This document shows positions 1 through 11,913 of a stretch of 64,000 nucleotides of DNA, piece by piece; within the stretch, counting starts at the first letter, position 1, and every line of letters starts with the position of its first letter. Source of the DNA: Aedes albopictus (taxonomy: Eukaryota; Arthropoda; Insecta; Diptera; Culicidae); NCBI RefSeq assembly GCF_035046485.1, contig NC_085136.1, forward strand, positions 79,749,734 through 79,813,733. The letters run 5' to 3'. Under the pieces are notes generated by a model. The model did not search any database. It was given only the letters and a program-made list of their open reading frames with translations, and was not told the origin of the DNA. Made by a program: the position numbers and the translations under genes.

Positions 1-470
1 CTACTTTCTTTGGTGTTTGACGTGTGAAAAAATATTTAAGACGATTGAACATTTGCACGATAATCTATAAAGCAAAGCAAGATGTAATATTCTTAGATTT
101 TTTGTATATTTCTCAATGATATACACTGGTAGGATTCCCTCAACGTTTCTATTTTAATTCCGCAAATAAATTAGACTACCCTACCCTAGTAACATTTTGA
201 TGACTAATTAGTCTTGTGGAGACCGTCATAAAACCTTATACCTTTTATTTTGATGTCATGATGGTTCTCAGAACCTCTTCTAGTCTATTTGACTTAAAAA
301 TGTTACTTGGGTAGGAAAAAATTTAAAATGTCCAAATGAATTTTCTGAAAACCGTACCAGATTGTCTCTACTAGTTTTTCCCAACGTTCATCCAAGGGAT
401 TATTCATTAATTATAAAGTATATCCATTCAGGGCAGTATTCCATTCAGAGCTCGATTTAAATCAACAAAT
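1..470. other. AT-rich non-coding DNA
   Basis: I see no convincing gene, RNA or terminal repeat here. The stretch is AT-rich with short homopolymer runs and no long open frame. Confidence 0.5.
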
Positions 471-719
471 GTTTTCGAGCCCTGAACAAGGTCCCAACAA
501 ATCGAGCCCTGAAGAAGGTCCCAATATGGACCGAAACGTTGGTGAAGATTTAAAAGAATTAACGCATGTACTCATCGAAGAAATTCTCCAAAGATATCTA
601 CAAAAAATCGCCCATGGAATGAAATGGGATTCCATCAGAAATCTTTCCAGTGATTTGAGTTTAAATCTTTCTGGATTTATTTCAGAAACATAGAAAAGGA
701 TCTTTTAAATAATTCTTCA

Positions 720-1040
720 TTGGGGATTTCCAGTGATTTCCAGGAATTCTTTGAAAATTATTTTAGGAATAGGTATATCAAGGCATTCTTCAGGATGTTT
801 TAGAATCTCCATCGGAAGTACCACCAGCAGTATATTCAAGGATTTTTTTCATGGACTGTCTTTTAGAAGTTCCTCCAGTAGTTCTTACAGAAGATTTTCC
901 AAGAGTTTCTCCAGCATATCCTGCAGAATTTCCACGAGCTTTTCCAAGATGTCTAAAGAATTCCCAGGAGTTTCAGGTATTTCTTGAGGAGTTCCTCTAG
1001 CAAATCCTTCGAATGTTCCAAATCCTCCCGTTGTTCCAAA
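720..1040. repeat. Degenerate 12-bp minisatellite, outlier block
   Basis: Diverged copies of a TTCCAGGAATTC-type motif repeat with irregular 12 to 15-base spacing. The block resembles the arrays at 1380-3200, 58090-59298 and 60407-62756, read here mostly from the opposite strand. The short open frame across it is a by-product of the repeat. The adjoining 1040-1380 is AT-rich with nothing recognised. Confidence 0.5.
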
Positions 1041-1379
1041 TTAGAAGATTGATAATTTTTGGAGTAGTTTAAACTTCTCATTATTTTTTCACGGAATTTC
1101 ACCAGAGATTTATTCAATTGTTTTTACATGGATTTTCTTTGGAGTTTATCAAAAATTTCCTACGGTGTTCGTTACGGTGGCCAACATTTATATGAAAAAC
1201 ATAAATTTTGAAAAAAAAATGCCTAGTCTTACCTCTTGAATCAGTTATTTTGGACTCCCAGAAGCTGCGTTCAAAATTTGAGCGAAATCGATTAAGCCTA
1301 AGGTGGCACTCAACGAGCTTGAAGTTTTACTTAAAACCAAATGAACAACTTTCCAAGTGTTTCAATGCATTCTGCGAAG

Positions 1380-3200
1380 GAAACCCTGAAGGAACTCCGA
1401 AAAAAAAAATATTACTGCAATTACTGAAGAAACTTTTTAAGAAGTTCTTGAAGGACTTTTTAGATAGATTGTTGTTAAAACTGCAAGAGGAATTCCTGAA
1501 CAAACTTCAAAAAAAAATTTGGTGGGACTTCAAATAAATTCCTGAAGTTCAGGGGAAGCAAGAAATCTTGAATAAAAATCCTGCAGCTATTCTTGAAGGA
1601 ATTCTCGGAGGAATATCTGCAAGTATTCCAGTGGAAATGCATGCATTACATACTGGAGGAATTTCCTAGGGTAATATTGTGAGAGTTTTTCGACAAACTC
1701 CTGCGAGAACTTTGAGAGAAAATTTTGGATGAATTTTCAGAGAAAATCCAGGAACAAATGTTTATGGAATCCCTAGAGAAAGACGCCCAGGATCTTGGGA
1801 GAAATACCTGGAAAGAGTTTTCGAGAAATTCATGAAGAAACTCTGTTAGATACCTTTGAAAAATCTCAGAAAATAATTCCTGACTCAAACCCTGCAGCCC
1901 CTTTCTGAAGAAACTACTGCAAGAATATCTGAAAGAAAAAAAACTGCTGGTGAAATTCCTGTAGGAATGTATGGAGCAAGTTGTACAAAATGAAGAAGAT
2001 GACGCATGTGAAATAATACTGGAAATAGTTGAAAAACACAATCCTGGAGCACTTTCTTGCGGAATACCTGAAAAATCCCGGAAGAAATTCTAGGAAGAAT
2101 ACCAGAAAGAATCACCAAAGGACACCCCAGAGATTTCCAGAAGATATCTCTAAAGGAATCCCGGAAAATCCTGGAAGTAGGAATCCTGCAGTAGGAATCC
2201 TGGAGAAATTCCTAAAGGAATACTGGTGGGAATCCCTGGAGGAAGCTTAGGATGAATTAATGAAAGAATCCTGAGAGTAATCCCAGGAGAAATCTTGGGA
2301 GGAAAAACTCATAAGTGTGCTGGAAGAAATCCCTCAATGATTCTTGAGATAAATTCCTAGAGAATTCCCGGGAGGAATTAATGGAGGAATCCCGAAAAGA
2401 ATCTTTGAAAGAATCCTGGAGAAAATCTCAGGAGGAATCCTTGAAAGACTCCTGAAGGAATCCCTGATGGAATCCTGGAAGGTAGGGTAGATCGCCAATT
2501 GTTGCACACCTTAAAAACTTGCCAATTGTTGCACATCTCATAAGAAAGGCATGGAGTGTGCAACAATGAAAGAATCCCTCATTGATTGATTCAGCTTTAT
2601 TATAGAGACTTTCAGCTCTTGGCAGAATCCCTCAATTATTTTGGCTCGAATCCCAGGATATAAATCCCGAAGTAATTCCAAAAAAATCCATGAAAATATT
2701 CCGGGAGGAATCCCTGCAGGAATCGCTCAAAGTAGTTCGGAGAAATTCCTGACATAATCCTGGAAGAAATTCATAAAGCAGTACTGGGAGCAATCCCTGA
2801 AACAAGGAATTCCAGAAAGTATCCCTGAAGGAATCCCAGGAGAATCCCTGAAGCAAATCCGGGAAAAATCAATGAAGGTATGTTTTTTAAGGAATCCCTG
2901 GAATACCCAAATCTTTGAAACAATCCCAGGAGAAATCTTTAAACCCCGAGAACAATCCATGAAGGAATGCCGAGAGGAATCCCGGAAAGACACCCAGAAA
3001 GAATTCCGGAAGGAATCTCAAGAAAAATACCGAAAGAAATTCACCCAATAATCCCGGAAAGAATCTCTGAAAGAGTGCCTGGATAATTTTCTAAACAAAT
3101 CGCAGGAGAAATTGCTTAAGGGCTCCCGCAAGAAACCGACGAAGCAATCCCGTGAAAAACTCATGGAGTAATCCCGGAAATAATTCCAGAAGGAATCGAT
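1380..3200. repeat. Degenerate 12-bp minisatellite (GGAATTCC-cored)
   Basis: The sequence is a run of diverged units around GGAATCCCTGGA and GAAATTCCTGGA, period mostly 12 with frequent 15-base steps. Low divergence from a stop-free unit gives many short open frames rich in Phe, Leu, Ser and Arg on both strands, none with a plausible protein domain. At about 2489-2565 the array is broken by a short foreign piece that contains two direct copies of GCCAATTGTTGCACA. Confidence 0.75.
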
Positions 3201-3203
3201 AGA

Positions 3204-3260
3204 TTTTTTTTTTTTTTTGGCTCTTGAAATGTATTTATTCATTTTTTTTCATAAAGGTAA
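3204..3260 (-). other. Possible 3' end of a retroposed transcript (AATAAA plus A-run, minus strand)
   Basis: Read on the minus strand, an AATAAA signal (plus positions 3233-3238) is followed about 15 bases later by a run of 15 A residues (plus 3204-3218), at the edge of the minisatellite. This is the shape of a retroposed 3' end. The minus-strand frame 3264-3617 ends just upstream and could be its remnant, but I do not recognise the protein. A chance A-run in AT-rich DNA is the alternative. Confidence 0.35.
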
Positions 3261-4122
3261 TTCCTATTTGAAAGTTTTGTGTCTAACAAATCCACAATCA
3301 CATTCCCAGTTGTGCATTTGGACGAGTCGGACGTGTGCTCCGTATCTCACCACGCGATAGACCTCGTATAAGTGGAGTTTTTTCCCCCGCAAGTGCGGAA
3401 GGTTTTTTATATCGTACGTTTTCCTGCTTGTGCGAAGTGTAGTGTCGCAAGGTGGTATCCAGCGCAACCCGGGAAGCGAGGTGCTTGCATCATCGTACAT
3501 CAAAGAAGAAGCATCGCATCCAAGAAAGTCATCTTTATCGCCATCATCAGCCCCTCCGTCATCGAAGAGGACGGCGGCGACGGGTGCGAAGGCAGACGCG
3601 ACGGACAGCTTTACCATCGACCTGCCTGTGATAAATATCTACCTGCTTCGGTCAGATAAGTATCACTCTTTCGATACACTCTTTTGTCCGCCCAATTTGT
3701 TTTGATCGCTTTTGTCTATTGTATCCCCAGTCCACATTCGACCACGTGCTTTTTTTTGACATCCATAACAGTGGTTCCCAAACTACTGTATACGGGTAAG
3801 GGTGTACAAACTGTAAATAACAGAACAATTTTTTTTTTGTTTTTTTTATTAGCTATTTTTTCTTTTTTTTTCAATACCGTTTTTTTGCATCCTACAGGGT
3901 GCGCTAAAATAAGCATAAGAATTGAATTCGTATATTATTAGTACAAGTTTTTTTTTTTTTTTTTTTTTTGTTGCTTTATTTTTTTTCTATATATTATTAA
4001 CATTGTTTGGTTTACAAACCAAACAGTTGTCGTCCTAAGGAAGAAAGTGCACTTTAAATACTTTAAGGTTTTTCTCTTCCTCTTTTGCACTTTTGAGTTA
4101 TTTTCCATAAATTTGTTTCCAC

Positions 4123-5490
4123 ATGGACGATTCGATTGGAGGCGAAACGCCTCCCAATGATATCATTGCTCGTACGCGGTTTTATCAGCCATCTTCGCCT
4201 GGACCTTGGGTTGTCTATTTCCGGCGCAAATGCAAACCATTGAATATGCTTTCGATTTCTCGAGAGCTGACGCGTAAGTATCCTGGGACCGTTATTCACC
4301 AAGTGAAAGCATCCAAGCTGCGTGTTACCGCACCTAGCTACAAAGCAGCAAATGAAATTGCTCAACACGAAGCGTTTACTGTTGAATACGCGGTCTATGT
4401 GCCAGCACGAGAAGTGGAGGTGGAGGGGAAGATCCTCGACGAAATGCTGACATGTGAGGACATCAAGACCGGCTTTGGTCGATTCAAAAATAGGTCAATT
4501 CCTGATGTGGCTATCCTAGACTGTAAACGCTTATCTAAGGTTTCCATGGAAGGAAATAAAAAGGTGTACTCGCCTTCAGCGTTTTTTCGAGTGACTTTTC
4601 CAGGTTCCGTCCTCCCGGAATTTGTTGTAATTGATGGTGGTTTTTACCCAGTGCATCTTTTTAGGCCGAAGGTTTTTAATTGTACCAAATGCAAGCAGTT
4701 TGGTCACAGTGATAGCTTTTGCGACAACAAGCCCCGTTGTGGCAAATGCAACCAAGCTCATTTGGAGGACTCTTGCACACAGGAAGCGGAAAAATGTAGC
4801 TACTGTGGCGGAGATCCACACGACTTGCAAGTTTGCCCGGCTTACAAAAGACGCATTCGAAATGAGAGTCGCTCTATTATAAGGCGCTCCAAGCAGACCT
4901 ATGCGGAGATGGTGAAATCTTTTAAAACGCCAGATTCCGTGTCTGAATCAGCTGTCCCAGTTGAAAATCCCTATCAGGAGTTGTCTTCCGATGATCAGGA
5001 CGATGGCGAAACTGATGAGGGTGGATCTCTTTCGGAGGTACACGCACCTGGAAAAAGGAAGTCATCATCTTCCCCGGGATTGCGCCGAAAGGTCTTTTTG
5101 AAGTCTTCCCTCAAAAGTTTGCCAAATGTCAAAGGGGACGGGGTAAACTTAAAAACTCCGAATAATCAGGTTCCTCTAGCTTCAGATCCATGTTGTAGCA
5201 AGAACCTGTCACCCCCGTCTCCGCCTGTTAAATACACTTCAAAGAGAAATAATCGACAAGGTAGCAAGAAAAATGCTACCAAAGTTCCTCGCAGTTCAAG
5301 CAAGCCTCCTAGACCCAAGCGAGGACTGTTTACTTTTAGGGTTCTCGTGGATCGCTTATATGATGCCCTCAGCCTTCCAGAAACATTTAGAGGCATTATT
5401 GATATGTTTATACCTACAGTAGAAGAATATCTTCGGAATCTGACACAATCATGGCCCCTCCTTGCTGCGATCATATCTTTCGATGGATAA
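4123..5490 (+). CDS. I-clade LINE ORF1, nucleic-acid-binding Gag-like protein
   Basis: This 455-residue protein would coat the LINE RNA and act as a nucleic-acid chaperone in the retrotransposition particle. Three zinc knuckles lie near residues 187-245: CTKCKQFGHSDSFC, CGKCNQAHLEDSC and CSYCGGDPHDLQVC. The N-terminal 180 residues are likely the RRM-like region usual in such ORF1 proteins, which I infer from position only. The C-terminal third is Ser/Lys/Pro-rich and low in complexity. The frame is intact. The start at 4123 is the first Met of the long frame. The stop at 5488-5490 overlaps the ORF2 start region. Confidence 0.82.
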   Translation: MDDSIGGETPPNDIIARTRFYQPSSPGPWVVYFRRKCKPLNMLSISRELTRKYPGTVIHQVKASKLRVTAPSYKAANEIAQHEAFTVEYAVYVPAREVEVEGKILDEMLTCEDIKTGFGRFKNRSIPDVAILDCKRLSKVSMEGNKKVYSPSAFFRVTFPGSVLPEFVVIDGGFYPVHLFRPKVFNCTKCKQFGHSDSFCDNKPRCGKCNQAHLEDSCTQEAEKCSYCGGDPHDLQVCPAYKRRIRNESRSIIRRSKQTYAEMVKSFKTPDSVSESAVPVENPYQELSSDDQDDGETDEGGSLSEVHAPGKRKSSSSPGLRRKVFLKSSLKSLPNVKGDGVNLKTPNNQVPLASDPCCSKNLSPPSPPVKYTSKRNNRQGSKKNATKVPRSSSKPPRPKRGLFTFRVLVDRLYDALSLPETFRGIIDMFIPTVEEYLRNLTQSWPLLAAIISFDG

Positions 5491-7288
5491 TTCATCAAGT
5501 GAGGTACAAGATATGATCACTGTGCTACAGTGGAACTGTCATAGTCTAAAACCTAAATTAGACCTGTTTAAGTTTTTGATTCACAACTCTGATTGTGATA
5601 TATTTGCCCTTTGTGAAACATGGCTTTCTTCTGAAGATGAACTCAACTTCCACGATTTTAACATTATACGCCAGGATAGAGATGACCATTATGGGGGAGT
5701 TCTTTTGGGGATCAAAAAGACTTACTCATTTTATAGAATTCCAATCGCGACTCATCCTGGCGTAGAAATCGTCGCTTGCCAAATAAACGTAAAGGGTAAA
5801 GAACTTTGCGTAGCTTCCGTTTACATTCCTCCAAGAATTTCAATTAACCGCCGTCATCTTTGGAATGCGGTTTCTGCACTATCACATCCAGTTTTAATTC
5901 TGGGTGATATGAACGCGCATGGTACAGGGTGGGGCGAACCATATGACGATAATAGAGCGGCCGTTTTCTATGATTTGTGTGACGATTTCAATTTGAACAT
6001 TTTAAATACAGGTGAAGTGACACGTATTGCATCTGACGGCAAAGAAAGTCGTCTCGACCTATCACTGGGGTCAAGTTCACTATCATTCGATTGCTTGTGG
6101 AAGGTAATCGAGGATCCTCATGGTAGTGATCACTTACCCATTATAACCACCATAAAGCATAATAGTGAAAGGTCAGATCATCCAATTCAGGTTCCTTTTG
6201 ACCTCACAAGGAATATCGATTGGCAAAAGTATGCAGAAGCGGTATCTTTTGGCATCGAATCATTCAATCCCCTCCCACCTTTGGATGAGTATCGATTCCT
6301 GTCTGAACTGATATATAAGAGTGCATTAGAATCACAAAAACGACGTGTTCCAAGTGCAACCTTCAAAAGAAGACCAGCCACACTAGGCTGGGATGATGAT
6401 TGCACCCAGTTGTATCTTAAAAAATCTGATGCTTTCAAAACTTTTCGTAGGCACGGTACCTCAGATCTTTATCAAGAGTACGCAAAGCTCGAAAGACAGC
6501 TGAGAAACCTGCTGAAAGCGAAGAAGCGTAGTTATTGGCGACACTTCATTGAGGGTCTCTCAAGAGAAACTTCAATGACAACGCTTTGGAGAGTGGCTCG
6601 CAACATGCGAAACCGCTCTTCTTCTAATGAGAGTGACGAATACTCCAACCGTTGGATATTCAGCTTCGCGAAAAAGGTCTGCCCAGACTCAGTCCCAGCA
6701 CAACCGATTTCTTGGGAAACATCCCCAAGAGACAGTTCTCTGGACAGACCCTTCACTATGCTGGAACTTTCTATGGCTCTTCTTTCATCAAACAATTCCG
6801 CTCCGGGACGCGATATGATCAAGTTCAATCTTCTAAAGAATCTCCCAGATATCGCGAAAAGACGATTACTGGACCTGTTCAACTCATTCATGGAGAACAA
6901 CATCGTTCCGCATGAATGGAGACAGGTCAAAGTAATAGCTATTCAAAAGCCTGGTAAACCAGCGTCTGATCATAATTCATACCGCCCAATTGCTATGTTA
7001 TCATGTTTAAGGAAATTGTTGGAAAAAATGATCCTATCACGACTCGATCATTGGGTCGAATCGAATAACTTGCTTTCAAATACACAATTCGGGTTTCGCA
7101 AGGGCAAAGGAACAAACGATTGTCTAGCGTTGCTTTCAACAGATATTCAACTGGCCTTTGCGGAAAAGGAGCAACTGGCTTCAGTTTTCTTGGATATTAA
7201 GGGCGCCTTTGATTCAGTTTCCATAGGAATATTGTCAGAAAAACTGCACAATAGTGGACTTCCACACGAAGAAAAAAATCCATATTGA
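5483..7288 (+). pseudogene. I-clade LINE ORF2, endonuclease plus partial reverse transcriptase
   Basis: ORF2 nicks target DNA and reverse-transcribes the element RNA from the nick. The endonuclease occupies about residues 10-230, with QWN near the start, ETW, GDMNAHG and GSDHLPI. The RT follows from about residue 420, with APGRDMIKFNLLK, SYRPIAMLSCLRKLLEK, FGFRKGKGTND and the first catalytic aspartate in FLDIKGAFDSV. The frame is open from 5462. The ATG at 5483 overlaps the ORF1 stop in ATGGATAA and is the likelier start. An in-frame TGA at 7286-7288 precedes residues that still look like RT, and the rest is lost in the N gap, so the copy is probably dead. Confidence 0.8.
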
Positions 7289-7347
7289 ATGTATAAGAAA
7301 ATGTTATACATTTTTGCCATTTCGTTTTTCTTATTAAACTCATCTGA

Positions 7348-7847
7348 NNNNNNNNNNNNNNNNNNNNNNNNNNNNNNNNNNNNNNNNNNNNNNNNNNNNN
7401 NNNNNNNNNNNNNNNNNNNNNNNNNNNNNNNNNNNNNNNNNNNNNNNNNNNNNNNNNNNNNNNNNNNNNNNNNNNNNNNNNNNNNNNNNNNNNNNNNNNN
7501 NNNNNNNNNNNNNNNNNNNNNNNNNNNNNNNNNNNNNNNNNNNNNNNNNNNNNNNNNNNNNNNNNNNNNNNNNNNNNNNNNNNNNNNNNNNNNNNNNNNN
7601 NNNNNNNNNNNNNNNNNNNNNNNNNNNNNNNNNNNNNNNNNNNNNNNNNNNNNNNNNNNNNNNNNNNNNNNNNNNNNNNNNNNNNNNNNNNNNNNNNNNN
7701 NNNNNNNNNNNNNNNNNNNNNNNNNNNNNNNNNNNNNNNNNNNNNNNNNNNNNNNNNNNNNNNNNNNNNNNNNNNNNNNNNNNNNNNNNNNNNNNNNNNN
7801 NNNNNNNNNNNNNNNNNNNNNNNNNNNNNNNNNNNNNNNNNNNNNNN
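7348..7847. other. Assembly gap (500 N)
   Basis: Exactly 500 N symbols, a conventional placeholder size. It falls in the RT domain of the I-clade LINE. The open frame that spans it is an artefact. Confidence 0.99.
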
Positions 7848-8410
7848 TTATGCCAAGTGCCGTTTATGCTAAACGTCTTTATGCCAAACGTACCAGACCC
7901 ACGGGGGTTTCAGAAACACCCTTGAATAAAATAGATTACAGGGGCATTTCAATGCGATTATGGAGGTTTCAGGGGCATTTTAAGGCATTTCAGAGCCGTA
8001 AGGGGTTTTAAAGGGTTTTTGTGAAAGGGTATCTGAAAACCCTCTTAAACTTCCTGAAACGTATCCAAAATATCCCTAAACCCCCACATAGCATGTATTG
8101 CACCTGAGACTCTCCTAATCCCCCGAAAACGGCTCCGTAATGCCTCCTAAAATCACCGGAAATGCTCTGAAACTTCCGAAAATACACCCTAAATCCCCTT
8201 TGAATCCCCTCAGACCCCATGCAATGCACCTGGGACTTCCCTGGAACACCCTGAGACTTCCTGAGGCACCCCTGAGAAGCCCCCTGGAACTCTTCTGAGA
8301 TCCCATGAAACGCTCCTGAGATTCCTAAAGTGCCCCATGAGACCCTCAAAACCCCTTCAAAAGCCCTTGAGAGCTCCTGGTACTCCGCCGAAAGCTCTGA
8401 AACGCCCCTG
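7848..8410. repeat. Degenerate C-rich short tandem repeat
   Basis: Short motifs such as CCCTGAGAC, CCTGAAAC and CCCCTGAAACG recur at irregular 10 to 20-base spacing, with a matching GGGGCATTT-type motif in the first 150 bases. It resembles an old decayed minisatellite unlike the two main families in the window. Two copies of CATGCAATGCACCTG-like sequence lie at about 8088-8108 and 8218-8234. Confidence 0.5.
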
Positions 8411-8424
8411 CATCACTATTACAT

Positions 8425-9398
8425 TTTTTGAGGATTCAACCTGAATCCGTCTCAGAATTCAACCAGTATTATGTCCAGGGTTCGACCAGTATGCTTTTCA
8501 GGATCTGACCAGAATCCTGCTCAAGATTCGATCAAAATCCGTCTCAGGGTTCGATCGGCATCCGTCTCTGGATTCGATCAGTACCCTATTAAGAAATTTA
8601 CCAGAATCCTGTTCACGATTTGACCAGAATCCTGGTAAAGATTCGACCAGAATCCGTCTCAGGATTCGACCAGCATCCTGTTCACGATTCGACTAGAACC
8701 CTGATTAAGGTCTGATCAGAATCCGTTTCAGGATTCGACCAGAATTCTGCTCAGGAATCGCCCAAAATTCTGTTCAGGATTCACCAGAATCCCGCCTAAG
8801 TTTTGGCCAGAATCCGTCTCGGGATTCGACCAGCGTCGTGTTCAAGGTTTGACTAGGAATTAATTGCTGAGATTCGACCAGAATCCTGCTTAAAATTCTA
8901 TCAGAATCCGCCTCAGGATTCGACCTGAATCCTGTTTGGGAATTGATTAGAACCGTGTTCAGGATGTAACCAGAATGCTGTTCGGGATTCGACCAGAATA
9001 CTGTTTAGAATTTGAACAGAACCCTTCTCAAAATTATACCAGAATCCTGCTTGAGATTAGACCAGAATCCGTCTCAGGATTCGACGAGCATCCTGTTCAG
9101 GTTTTGAAAAGAGTCCTGCTTAAGACTGGACGAGAATCCGTCTCGTCCGTCCGTATTTAGGAATTGGCCTGAATCTGTCTCAGGATTCAACCTTAATCCT
9201 GCTTAAGATTCGACAAGAATTCTGCTCAGGATTCTACCAGAATCCTACTCAGGATTCGACCAAAATCCTACTCAGGATTCGACCAGAATCCTATTCAGGG
9301 CTCGACCAGAATACTGCTTAAGATTTGACCAGAATCCGCCTAAGGATTCGCCCAGCGTCCTGTGCAGGGTTCGACTAAAATTGTGTTAAGGAATTGAC
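8425..9398 (+). repeat. 23-bp minisatellite, degenerate block (forward)
   Basis: Roughly 42 diverged units of the form GAATCCTGTTCAGGATTC then GACCA. Most differ at several positions, unlike the homogeneous block near 16000. The array continues without loss after the element at 9399-10381. Confidence 0.85.
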
Positions 9399-10381
9399 TA
9401 GGGGTCGCAGTACCGCCCACTTTTGGCGAGTACCGGTATTTCGGTACTGTAGCAGCCAGTACCGGTAGTAACGGTAAAATACCGGTACTGGTAGATATTC
9501 CTTAAACCCCCAAAAGCAATGATAACGGTATGGTAACGGGAGCGGAATCGGTTCTGACTGAACATGCCAACCTTCTACATTGGCCTTCGGCCTTCTGTAC
9601 TACTACGTACGCACAGAACCGAAAGATAAGGGCTCAACGTTCACAAGTCACAAATAATAAGCACCATCATCGAGCCAAGAAGCATGCTAGTGTTCATACT
9701 GTCAGTACTGAATTTGTTTCCGCTTGCTAATATGGCATTTCAACAGTATAATGTGAAAAAAAATTTTGTAATATGAAATTTAGTTCACTTTTTTCCAGTA
9801 GAACCATATGATGTCCTCTCAGCCTAAAAAGAAGGTAACTGATGATCTATTTTGCTTCAAAACCTTAAACTTGAGATTTCCCATGTTTACCACGACAGTA
9901 ATTATATGTGTAATACCCATTTACTTAAGTTATATAGAGAATATTGTTGGAGATTTCATACCGCATTTAGTTCATCACTGGACTGCGAACTGCGACTTCA
10001 TAAGTGCGAAATCGTAAATAAAAGTGCGCGATTGCATCAAATCAGGTTGATGTCTTCGGCGCACTATTTCTTCAATCTATGGTGAACAAGTGCTCTGAAG
10101 ACACCGAATTGATTTGATGCAATCGCGCACTTTTATTAGCGTTTTCGCACTCGTGAAAACTAGTGCGATAGTCCAGTGGTAAACTGAATGCGCTATAAAA
10201 CTTGCAATTGTCTTGAAATGTTAGTGACACATATGTCCGAGATAACTTGTTTACTTACAGCAAAATGGATCAGTTCTCCAGTACCGGTACTGGAGGTGGC
10301 CCAGTACCGGTATTTTCGGTACCCAAAATTGGCCGGTAGTACCGGTATTTCGGTACCGGTATTACCGGTACTACATCCCTA
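9399..10381. mobile_element. Non-autonomous hAT-like element in the minisatellite
   Basis: Terminal inverted repeats start TAGGGGTCGCAGTACC on the left and TAGGGATGTAGTACC on the right complement. The element is flanked by the perfect 8-bp direct repeat GAATTGAC (9391-9398 and 10382-10389), the hAT signature. Both ends are packed with ACCGGTA and GGTACCGGTA subterminal motifs. There is no transposase frame in its 983 bases. Removing it restores the minisatellite, which confirms the boundaries. Confidence 0.85.
9962..10192. mobile_element. Palindromic miniature element nested in the hAT-like element
   Basis: Two arms of about 100 bases (9962-10062 and 10090-10192) are close reverse complements, sharing GTGCGCGATTGCATCAAATC and ATCACTGGAC/GTCCAGTGGT. 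About 27 bases separate them. TA dinucleotides flank both sides if the arms are extended by one base, which would suit a Tc1/mariner-type miniature element. The superfamily is inferred from that alone. Confidence 0.7.
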
Positions 10382-11643
10382 GAATTGACCAGAATTCTTC
10401 TCATGATTCGACCAGAATCCTGTTTAATATTCAATCAGAATCCGTCTCAGGATTTGACCAGAAACTTGTATAGGAATTGATTACATTCTTGCTCTGTATT
10501 CGACCAGAATCATACTCAGGACTCGACCAGAATCCTACTCAGGATTCGACCAGAATTCTGCTCAAGATTCGACCAGAATCCTGCTTAACATACAATTAGA
10601 ATTCACCTCAGGATTCGACCAGAATCCTGTTCAGGAATTGATCAGATTCCTGCTTAGTATTCGACCAGAATCTTCCTAAGGCTTTGAGCAGTATCGTACT
10701 AAGGATTTGACCAGAATCCTACTCAGGATTCGACCAGATACAATTTTAGTATTCTACCAGAAACATGTCCAGGAATTGACTTATATCCTGCTCAGGATTC
10801 GACCAGAATTCTGTTCAGGATTTGAACAGGACGCCGTTTTGAATTCGACCAGCATCCTGTTAAGGATTTGACCAGAATCCTGCGCAGGATTCGATCAGAA
10901 TCTGTTTCATAATTCGACCAAATTCCGTCTCAGGATTCGACCAGAATCCTACTCAGGATTCGACCATAAAGCTGTTCAGGTTTTGACCAGAATCCTGCTC
11001 ACGATTATATCAGAATTCTGGTTGAGATTCGTCCAGAATCCATCTTAGGATTTGACGATTATCCTGTTCAGGGTTCGAGCAGAATCCTACTTCAAACTCG
11101 ACCAGAATCCGTCACAAGATTCGACCAGAATCTATTTCAGGGTTCGACCAGAAATCTGTTCAGGTTCGACCATAAAACTGTTAAAACCAGAATTCTGCTC
11201 AAGATTCTACCAGATTCCTGGTCATGGTCCACCCAGAATCCTGCTCAGCATTCAACCAGAATCCTGCTCAAGACTCAACCAGAATCCTACTAAGTATTAA
11301 TCCAGAATCCTTTGCACGATTCGATCACGAGTAGGATTGTGGTTGAATCATGAGCAGAATTTGAGTTTGAATAATTTGGGTTCCAACAAGAAGCCTAATC
11401 AGGATTCACACCGATTCTTGCTCAGTTTTCAACTAGAATCCTGCTTAGGATTCAACCAGAATGCTGAAGAATTCTACCAGTATTCGCACAGAATTTCATC
11501 CAGCACCGTGCTCAGGATTCGATTAGATTCAACAAGAAACCTTCGGTCAGAATCCTGCTCTGATTCCTGCTCAGGATTCAACCAAAATCCTGCTAAGGAT
11601 TCAACTAGAATCCTGCTCAGGATTTCATCAGAATGCTGCTTAG
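10382..11643 (+). repeat. 23-bp minisatellite, degenerate block continued (forward)
   Basis: About 54 strongly diverged forward units, continuous with 8425-9398 once the hAT-like element is removed. Substitutions, short deletions and local losses of phase are frequent. Confidence 0.82.
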
Positions 11644-11908
11644 GCACAGCCAAACAGACGTAACACCTTGAACGATTTTCATTGAAATCCATCGCCCAGT
11701 TCACACTACCATCACCTGGTGGAAAAGTTGCACGAACCACTGTGTTGTGCAATATCGTCAACAGAAGGCGCTAGTGTGAAACGTCAAACGCATAGAAAAA
11801 CGATGCGCGCGCCTCTGGTTGTAAAAGCCACAACTATGAAAATTTAAAATGATCGTTTAAAGCGTGGTCGATGGAAATTTCGCAAGTGTTACGTCTGTTT
11901 GTCTGTGG
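11644..11908. mobile_element. Miniature inverted-repeat element, about 265 bp
   Basis: The termini GCACAGCCAAACAGACG and, on the right complement, CCACAGACAAACAGACG match closely and extend inward to GTAACAC. CTTAG occurs immediately outside both ends (11639-11643 and 11909-11913). Read as TTA plus a G-initial repeat, this is compatible with a PIF/Harbinger-type 3-bp duplication. Minisatellite phase is restored on removal. No coding capacity. Confidence 0.78.
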
Positions 11909-11913
11909 CTTAG

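Larger units (their letters stand above)
3270..7347 (+). mobile_element. I-clade non-LTR retrotransposon, cut by assembly gap
   Basis: The element has a probable 5' UTR (roughly 3270-4122, start uncertain), an ORF1 with three CCHC knuckles, and an ORF2 with an apurinic-type endonuclease followed by reverse transcriptase. This order, together with endonuclease wording such as LQWNCHSLKPKLD and ALCETWL, fits the I clade of LINEs (I factor, MosquI). The 5' UTR carries T-rich tracts, the longest about 22 T near 3948. The RT finger and palm start are present, but the catalytic FADD box, any RNase H and the 3' UTR fall in or beyond the N gap. Confidence 0.8.

Noticed and set aside
7289..8011. 240-residue frame after the LINE stop
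   Set aside because: It runs through 500 N symbols and then non-coding repeat; only the first residues may be LINE sequence.
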